Shown here piece by piece: positions 1 through 4,267 of a stretch of 6,872 nt of DNA. Numbering within the stretch: the stretch's first letter is position 1; the number at the start of each line of letters is the position of its first letter. A program made the translations under genes and the position numbers. Below the pieces are notes generated by a model that saw nothing but the letters and a program-made list of their open reading frames with translations, searched no databases and was not told where the DNA came from. The stretch comes from Candidatus Latescibacterota bacterium (GTDB lineage Bacteria > Latescibacterota > MVCY01 > DTYK01), in contig DTYK01000087.1 of assembly GCA_012961925.1 (NCBI GenBank), positions 1 to 6,872 of the forward strand. Reading direction: 5' to 3'.

Positions 1-34
1 CCTCTTTGCGCACTAATATTCTCTCCGGTAGCGG

Positions 35-355
35 CTACTCGTCCCCCCAGATCAGGTTACCCACATCCACGTAGTTATGAGATGAACCTTATCAAGAACA
101 ACTTCTTCATCCTTGAGACCCTGTGCGGACAAAATATCTAAAGTTGGGGCTTACCTCCCCATCCACAGCCTTGATCCTGTCCCCAAGCACCCCTGCATCC
201 TTCGTCTGCCTGGCTATCGGGTCAAATATGGCCGTTGCTCCATCCTCGCCGATCCGAGAAAGGAATACGCTCATGGGCCTGGTGTCGGGCTTCCTGTTAT
301 AGAAGGAGAGATCAAGGAGATCTTTCCGAAGTGCAACTAAAAAGGGCGATGGCAA
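35..355 (-). pseudogene. Frameshifted 3' remnant of a protein gene of unknown family
   Basis: I do not recognise the family. On the minus strand one open frame runs from a TTG at 355 down to a stop at 107-109, with codon choice (AGG, ATA, GAC, GAG, AAG) like that of the operon genes. Close to that stop the coherent reading moves to a second frame (about 117 to 73, reading LKDEEVVLDKVHLIT) and then to a third (about 73 to 38, reading YVDVGNLIWGDE) that ends at a TAG at 35-37. Two small indels, one near 116-118 and one near 71-74, would join these into a roughly 105-residue C-terminal segment. An in-frame stop (TAG) lies just upstream of the TTG, and I see no convincing start or Shine-Dalgarno there, so the 5' part is missing or also broken. 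It may be a true pseudogene or a gene damaged by assembly or sequencing errors. An intact shorter 82-residue ORF (107-355) is the conservative alternative. Confidence 0.4.
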
Positions 356-554
356 AGTCTACCCATTGCCTTCTTTGTGTGGGCCAAAGCCGGGGGGAAG
401 ATCTTGCGTTAAATTTAGGTTGCATTTTTCGCCAGAATTGTTTACATTACGGCAAATTCAAATCCGGAGTGCCTGGTTAACATCCACGGATAGTTCGGCA
501 AAGATCACAGTACGGAATCACCGCTTACCCGGATCGATCACATAGGAGACCGAT
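356..554. other. Gene-free spacer upstream of the operon
   Basis: No convincing coding frame is visible on either strand here. The spacer lies between the leftward gene remnant and the rightward operon, so it is a divergent intergenic region. It contains an AT-rich core from about 405 to 470 that contrasts with the GC-richer surroundings. The last 10 bases hold the AGGAG Shine-Dalgarno (545-549) of the first operon gene. I found no tRNA-like fold, recognisable riboswitch or strong hairpin with a T-run by eye. Confidence 0.55.
420..448 (+). promoter_or_regulatory. Possible sigma70-type promoter for the operon
   Basis: TTGCAT at 420-425 and TACATT at 443-448 are separated by 17 bases. They match the -35 (TTGACA) and -10 (TATAAT) consensus at 3 of 6 and 4 of 6 positions. 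The pair sits in the AT-rich core of the only sizeable spacer before the operon, about 105 bases ahead of the first start codon. The match is weak, and such pairs occur by chance in AT-rich DNA. The location is the main argument. Confidence 0.2.
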
Positions 555-1646
555 ATGAACGCCAGAGGGAACTTTCACAGGCTTTGCCGGTTTGAAAAGG
601 GGGCCAGACCACCACGCTGGGAGACACTGGGCTTCTGGGACGAGACGGTGAGGAGATGGCGGCGGGAGGGGTTGCCCGAGGACAAAACGCCTGAGGAGTA
701 TTTTGAGATGGACAGGAGGGACTTCCTGCCGATGAACAGCGGATTCACCCGGCCGCCCTTCTTACCTCCGTTCGAGAAGGAGACCATCAAGGAGGACGAA
801 CGCACCGTTGTCTACAGGGACGAGTTCGGTGTGATCCGCAGGGAACGTAAGGATGATCCCCAGCTATCCATGCCCCAGTGGCTGGAGTTCCCCGTAAAAG
901 ACCGGAAGGACTGGGAGGAGATCAAATCCCGTCTGGATCCAGATTCCCCGGGGCGCTATCCCGACTGGGAGAAACTCCGCCAGAGCTTCGATAACCGGAA
1001 TTTCCCGCTCTGCCTCACTATCTGTGGGGCTTATGGAACACCGAGAAATCTCTTCGGCGAAGAGAGGCTTGCCTACATGTATTACGACGACCCCGACCTG
1101 ATCACCGACATACAGAACCACTGGCTCTGGTTCTACAAGCGGTTATGCGACCATGTGCTTCCTAATATAGAGCTGGACTATGTCCTCATCTGGGAAGATA
1201 TGGCATTCAAGACAGCCCCGTTGATCTCACCGGACCTGTTCAAAAGGTTCATGCTCCCCTATTATGAGGAGCTGATCGACCATATAAAGGGCTACGGCGT
1301 GAAGTGGATCATGGTGGATTCCGACGGTGATAACCGGGTACTTCTGCCGCTGTTTATCCAGGCCGGTGTGAACGTCTTCATGCCCTTCGAGATAGCAGCC
1401 AACATGGATCCTGTGTCTATAAGAAAAGAGTACGGACGGAATCTGGTGATCTTCGGTGGGATCGACAAGAGGGCCCTCTCCAGGGGCAGGGCCGCTATTG
1501 AAGAGGAGGTGACCTCCAGGGTGCCCTACCTGTTGGTAACGGGAGGCTATATCCCTGGAATAGACCATAGCACTCCGCCAGACGTCTCCTTCGACAATTA
1601 CCGGTACTTTGTGGAACTGGTACGGGATCTGGTGGAGAAGATATGA
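555..1646 (+). CDS. URO-D superfamily protein (uroporphyrinogen decarboxylase-like, non-heme type)
   Basis: This is a 363-residue cytoplasmic protein with the TIM-barrel pattern of the uroporphyrinogen decarboxylase superfamily, which includes heme-pathway HemE and the corrinoid-dependent methyltransferases MtaA/MtbA. Landmarks are RPPRWETLGFWDE near residue 18, WEDMAFKTAPLISPDLFKRF at 213-232, DSDGDNRVLLPLF at 255-267, GGIDKRAL at 301-308 and GGYIPGIDHSTPPDVS at 330-345. These resemble the many uncharacterised URO-D-like proteins of environmental bacteria. It is not a clear HemE, and no heme genes are nearby. It also has no cysteine after C198, so the His-x-Cys...Cys zinc site of MtaA-type methyltransferases is absent. 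D255, D257, D337 and H338 are candidate pocket residues (inference). The ATG at 555 follows AGGAG at 545-549 with good spacing. It is the first gene of the operon, with 12 bases to the aldolase gene. The fold assignment is firm; the reaction is unknown. Confidence 0.85.
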   Translation: MNARGNFHRLCRFEKGARPPRWETLGFWDETVRRWRREGLPEDKTPEEYFEMDRRDFLPMNSGFTRPPFLPPFEKETIKEDERTVVYRDEFGVIRRERKDDPQLSMPQWLEFPVKDRKDWEEIKSRLDPDSPGRYPDWEKLRQSFDNRNFPLCLTICGAYGTPRNLFGEERLAYMYYDDPDLITDIQNHWLWFYKRLCDHVLPNIELDYVLIWEDMAFKTAPLISPDLFKRFMLPYYEELIDHIKGYGVKWIMVDSDGDNRVLLPLFIQAGVNVFMPFEIAANMDPVSIRKEYGRNLVIFGGIDKRALSRGRAAIEEEVTSRVPYLLVTGGYIPGIDHSTPPDVSFDNYRYFVELVRDLVEKI

Positions 1647-1658
1647 TGGGGGGAGACG

Positions 1659-2435
1659 ATGAAAAGGAACAAGGTTAAAGACATCCTGCAGAGGGGCGGC
1701 ACGGCCATAGGCACCATGGTGACAGAATTCAGGTCGCCTGAGATCGGCCGGCTACTTGCCGCCGCAGGCTTCGACTTCATGGTGGTCGACACCGAACATT
1801 CCCCGCACCATCTGGAGACCCTGAACGATATAATGCGGGGTGCCAAGGCCACGGAGATCTGCCCAATAGTCCGTGTGCCCGACGCAGAATATCATCTAAT
1901 GGCCCGAACTCTCGATATCGGGGCACAGGGCCTGATGATCCCAAGGGTGGAGACAAAGGGGACAATGGAGAGGATCATCCGTTCAACCAAGTATCCGCCT
2001 CTGGGCTTCAAAGGATACGGCGTGAGGCCAATACATACCGACTATGAGAAGATCCCCCTGAAGGAACTTATACAAAGGTTGAACGAGGAGAGCCTGATCG
2101 TCGTACAGATAGAGAGCAAAAAGGCTATAGAAGAGATCGACGATCTCCTTTCCGTCAAAGGGGTAGATGTAGCGGTGATAGGTCCAAATGACCTTTCCAT
2201 CTCCCTCGGGATTCCCGGAGAGACAAATCACCCGCTTATGACCGAGTACATAGAAAGGATGGTCGAAGGGTGCCGGAACAGAGGCGTGGTATCGGGCATC
2301 CATCTCCGGGACACGGAATCTCTCCGAAGGTGGGAGGAGAAGGGGATGCGATTCCTGATCTACTCCTCAGATAGCCGTATGCTGATGAGCAGGGCATCGG
2401 AGGCTGTACGGGGACTGAGAGGAGGGGACCGCTGA
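1659..2435 (+). CDS. HpcH/HpaI family class II aldolase
   Basis: This 258-residue cytoplasmic protein belongs to the HpcH/HpaI aldolase family. These metal-dependent enzymes cleave 2-keto-3-deoxy or 4-hydroxy-2-keto acids into pyruvate (or a related keto acid) and an aldehyde, such as 4-hydroxy-2-oxoheptanedioate or 2-keto-3-deoxyrhamnonate. The length is typical. By comparison with E. coli HpaI, the base histidine is H47 in DTEHSPH (44-50) and the substrate arginine is R72 in VRVP. The metal ligands are E152 in QIES and D178 in IGPNDLS (174-180), and D86 of TLDIGAQ matches the intersubunit aspartate. The family signatures GLMIPRVET (91-99) and KYPPLGFKGYG (111-121) are also present. All catalytic positions are kept, so the enzyme is probably active. 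The ATG has a G-rich Shine-Dalgarno at 1648-1655, and the stop overlaps the next gene by one base (TGATG). Substrate cannot be told from sequence; the neighbouring dehydrogenases suggest a sugar-acid or cyclic-acid route. Confidence 0.92.
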   Translation: MKRNKVKDILQRGGTAIGTMVTEFRSPEIGRLLAAAGFDFMVVDTEHSPHHLETLNDIMRGAKATEICPIVRVPDAEYHLMARTLDIGAQGLMIPRVETKGTMERIIRSTKYPPLGFKGYGVRPIHTDYEKIPLKELIQRLNEESLIVVQIESKKAIEEIDDLLSVKGVDVAVIGPNDLSISLGIPGETNHPLMTEYIERMVEGCRNRGVVSGIHLRDTESLRRWEEKGMRFLIYSSDSRMLMSRASEAVRGLRGGDR

Positions 2436-3406
2436 TGAAAGTCCTCCTCACCGGACCCATCTATCCCCCGGGTACGAGGTATCTGAAAAAGCGGTATGAC
2501 GTGAGATGTTTGGATAATCCCACGGAGGCGGAGATAGCTGGGGAGATCGGGGACGCCGATGCCGTGATTACCAGGTTACCGGGCATAACGGCCAGGGTTA
2601 TCGAAGCTGCCAGGAGACTGAAGGTAATCGGGCGTTTCGGGGTTGGATACGACAACGTGGACGTTGTTGCTGCCACCGACAGAGGGATACCTGTGGTCTA
2701 CACGCCAGGCGTGAACGCTCGCACAGTTGCTGAACATGCGATGGGCCTGATCCTCGCCCTGGCCAGGAGGCTCGTCTTCTGGGACAGGATGCTCAAGGAC
2801 GGCAGATGGGAGCTGAGGGACAGAGAGAGGGGCGTAAATATCAGCGGAAAGACGCTCGGAATAATAGGAATGGGAAGGATCGGAAGCATGGCGGCACAGT
2901 TGGCACGGGCCCTTGGGATGGAAGTGGTTGCTCACGACCCCTTTGTCGAGAAAGAGAGGATAGAAAAACTGGGAGTCAGACAGGTTGGCCTTGATGAGTT
3001 GTTCCGTCTCTCGGATTTTATCTCAATCCATGTGCCGCTGACCGAGGGGACAAGGGGCATGGTCAACCGGGAGAGGCTCCGATCGGTCAAAGATGGGGCG
3101 ATGCTGGTCAACACATCACGGGGACAGATCGTCGAGATAGAACCGCTGTATGAAATGCTTCAGAGCGGCAAGTTGGGCGGTGTAGCCCTGGATGTCTTCC
3201 CGGAGGAGCCACCCGATGTGGGTCATCCTATCTTCAGACATCCGAACTTCATCGGAACCCCTCATGTCTCCTCCATGACCGAAACCCTTGACGAGATGGG
3301 ACTCGTGGTGGCACAGGAGGTATCCGCTGTCCTGGAGGGGCAGAGGCCCAGATACGTTGCGAACCCAGAGGTTTTCCAAAAGGTCTTTACTGGAGATCAG
3401 CGGTGA
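2435..3406 (+). CDS. D-isomer-specific 2-hydroxyacid dehydrogenase
   Basis: This 323-residue NAD(P)-dependent oxidoreductase belongs to the family of D-3-phosphoglycerate dehydrogenase, glyoxylate/hydroxypyruvate reductase and D-lactate dehydrogenase. It interconverts 2-keto acids and D-2-hydroxy acids in the cytoplasm. The Rossmann nucleotide-binding motif G-M-G-R-I-G is at 145-150, and D168 at the end of the next strand (AHDPF) favours NAD over NADP. The catalytic trio is present: R229 in NTSRGQIV, E258 in DVFPEEPP and H277 in TPHVSS. The substrate-domain signature GRFGVGYDNVD is at 66-76. The protein stops after the second substrate-domain part and has no ACT domain, so it is not a serine-regulated long SerA. 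A short phosphoglycerate dehydrogenase role is still possible, but no serine genes are adjacent. Start ATG 2435 follows GGAGGGG at 2421-2427. The gene overlaps the aldolase by one base and the AroE-like gene by four, which suggests coupled translation. Confidence 0.92.
   Translation: MKVLLTGPIYPPGTRYLKKRYDVRCLDNPTEAEIAGEIGDADAVITRLPGITARVIEAARRLKVIGRFGVGYDNVDVVAATDRGIPVVYTPGVNARTVAEHAMGLILALARRLVFWDRMLKDGRWELRDRERGVNISGKTLGIIGMGRIGSMAAQLARALGMEVVAHDPFVEKERIEKLGVRQVGLDELFRLSDFISIHVPLTEGTRGMVNRERLRSVKDGAMLVNTSRGQIVEIEPLYEMLQSGKLGGVALDVFPEEPPDVGHPIFRHPNFIGTPHVSSMTETLDEMGLVVAQEVSAVLEGQRPRYVANPEVFQKVFTGDQR
3392..3395 (+). promoter_or_regulatory. Shine-Dalgarno supporting the GTG start at 3403
   Basis: GGAG lies inside the end of the hydroxyacid dehydrogenase gene, seven bases before a GTG. 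That GTG opens the AroE-like frame right at the family's usual N-terminus (YIVLIGDPVEHS follows). No ATG occurs in frame before the conserved GDPVEHS motif, so the GTG is the best start. Confidence 0.6.
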
Positions 3407-4266
3407 TAGATGCAAAGACCAGGTATATCGTGTTGATCGGTGATCCTGTGGAGCACTCCCTGGCACCCATAGTCGCGAACGCCGTCTTCGAAAGGGAGGG
3501 TGCGAACTATGCCTATATCGCCGTGAAGGTTCGACCAGAGGACCTTGAATCGGCTATCGCAGGCCTGAAGGCATGCGGCGTTGTGGGGCTGGCCGTTACC
3601 ATACCCCATAAGATCGAGGCCATGAAATACATAGATGAGGCAGACGACTTTGCCGAACTGGTGGGTGCCCTGAACCTCATCCACTTCAAGGATGGAAGGG
3701 CCATCGGTTACAACACGGACGGTTATGGGGCATTGAAAACATTTGAGGAGGAAGGCATAACCCTGAACGGCAAAAAGGTCGTCATCCTTGGCGCCGGGGG
3801 AGCAGGTACATGTATGGCCTACCAGGCGCTCCTTGCTGGAGCAGGGGAGGTAGTCATATTGAACCGGACCGCCGAAAAGGCCTATCGGCTTGTAGAGAAC
3901 GTTAAAAAGAAGATGGGATGTTGTGTGGAGGGAAGGATTGGAGGACTTCCTTTGACAAAGGAGAACGTCACCGAGAGCCTGCAACCGGCAGAGGTGCTGA
4001 TCCATACGACATCCGTCGGGATGTATCCGAACGAAGCTGAGACGCTTGTCCGCGCCCAACAGTTGCGACCAGGGATGGTCGTGTATGACCTGATCTATAA
4101 CCCCCTAAAGACCCAACTGTTAAAAGAGGCGGAGAAGGCGGAAGCAATCCCGATCAACGGCCTGGGCATGCTGGTCTACACCTGCCAGAGGGCTGTCCAG
4201 GTGTGCACCTCCATCGAGCCTCCGCTGGATCTGATGAAAAGGGTCGCTATTGAAGGGAGGTCTTAG
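3403..4266 (+). CDS. Shikimate dehydrogenase-like (AroE-fold) oxidoreductase, divergent pocket
   Basis: This 287-residue protein of the shikimate/quinate dehydrogenase family reduces or oxidises a ring hydroxyl with NAD(P). Kept family features are GDPVEHS (13-19), VTIPHK with catalytic-type K70, N91 in GALNL, YNTDG with D106, the nucleotide motif GAGGAG at 130-135, NRT at 154-156, TTSVGMYP at 202-209, YDLIYNP at 228-234 and NGLGMLV at 252-258. NRT after the second strand is usual in AroE and often goes with NADP. Aligned by eye to E. coli AroE, three residues that line the shikimate pocket differ: S16 is A21, N59 is A64 and Q244 is T260. K65 and D102 equivalents are kept, so hydride-transfer chemistry is probably intact but the substrate may not be shikimate. 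It begins with GTG, overlaps the hydroxyacid dehydrogenase by four bases and ends one base before the next start. No other shikimate-pathway gene is present, which supports a catabolic role. A genuine but diverged AroE cannot be excluded. Confidence 0.88.
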   Translation: MIDAKTRYIVLIGDPVEHSLAPIVANAVFEREGANYAYIAVKVRPEDLESAIAGLKACGVVGLAVTIPHKIEAMKYIDEADDFAELVGALNLIHFKDGRAIGYNTDGYGALKTFEEEGITLNGKKVVILGAGGAGTCMAYQALLAGAGEVVILNRTAEKAYRLVENVKKKMGCCVEGRIGGLPLTKENVTESLQPAEVLIHTTSVGMYPNEAETLVRAQQLRPGMVVYDLIYNPLKTQLLKEAEKAEAIPINGLGMLVYTCQRAVQVCTSIEPPLDLMKRVAIEGRS

Positions 4267-4267
4267 G

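Noticed and set aside
309..323. Short inverted repeat AGATC-AAGGA-GATCT
   Set aside because: Five-base arms are expected by chance, there is no T-run after it, and it falls inside the minus-strand coding remnant.
113..480. Plus-strand ORFs of 75 and 81 codons in the leader region
   Set aside because: They overlap the minus-strand reading that has operon-like codon use, have no good Shine-Dalgarno, and their translations are rich in Cys/His/Pro without any recognisable motif. They are probably antisense shadows.
3397..4059. 220-codon minus-strand ORF opposite the AroE-like gene
   Set aside because: It is long, but the plus strand carries clear AroE-family motifs over the same stretch. The minus reading is Cys/His-rich with no family pattern, as expected for an antisense shadow.
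3403..4266. Naming the gene aroE outright
   Set aside because: The fold and cofactor motifs fit, but three shikimate-pocket residues differ and no aromatic-pathway neighbours are present, so a symbol would overstate the evidence.
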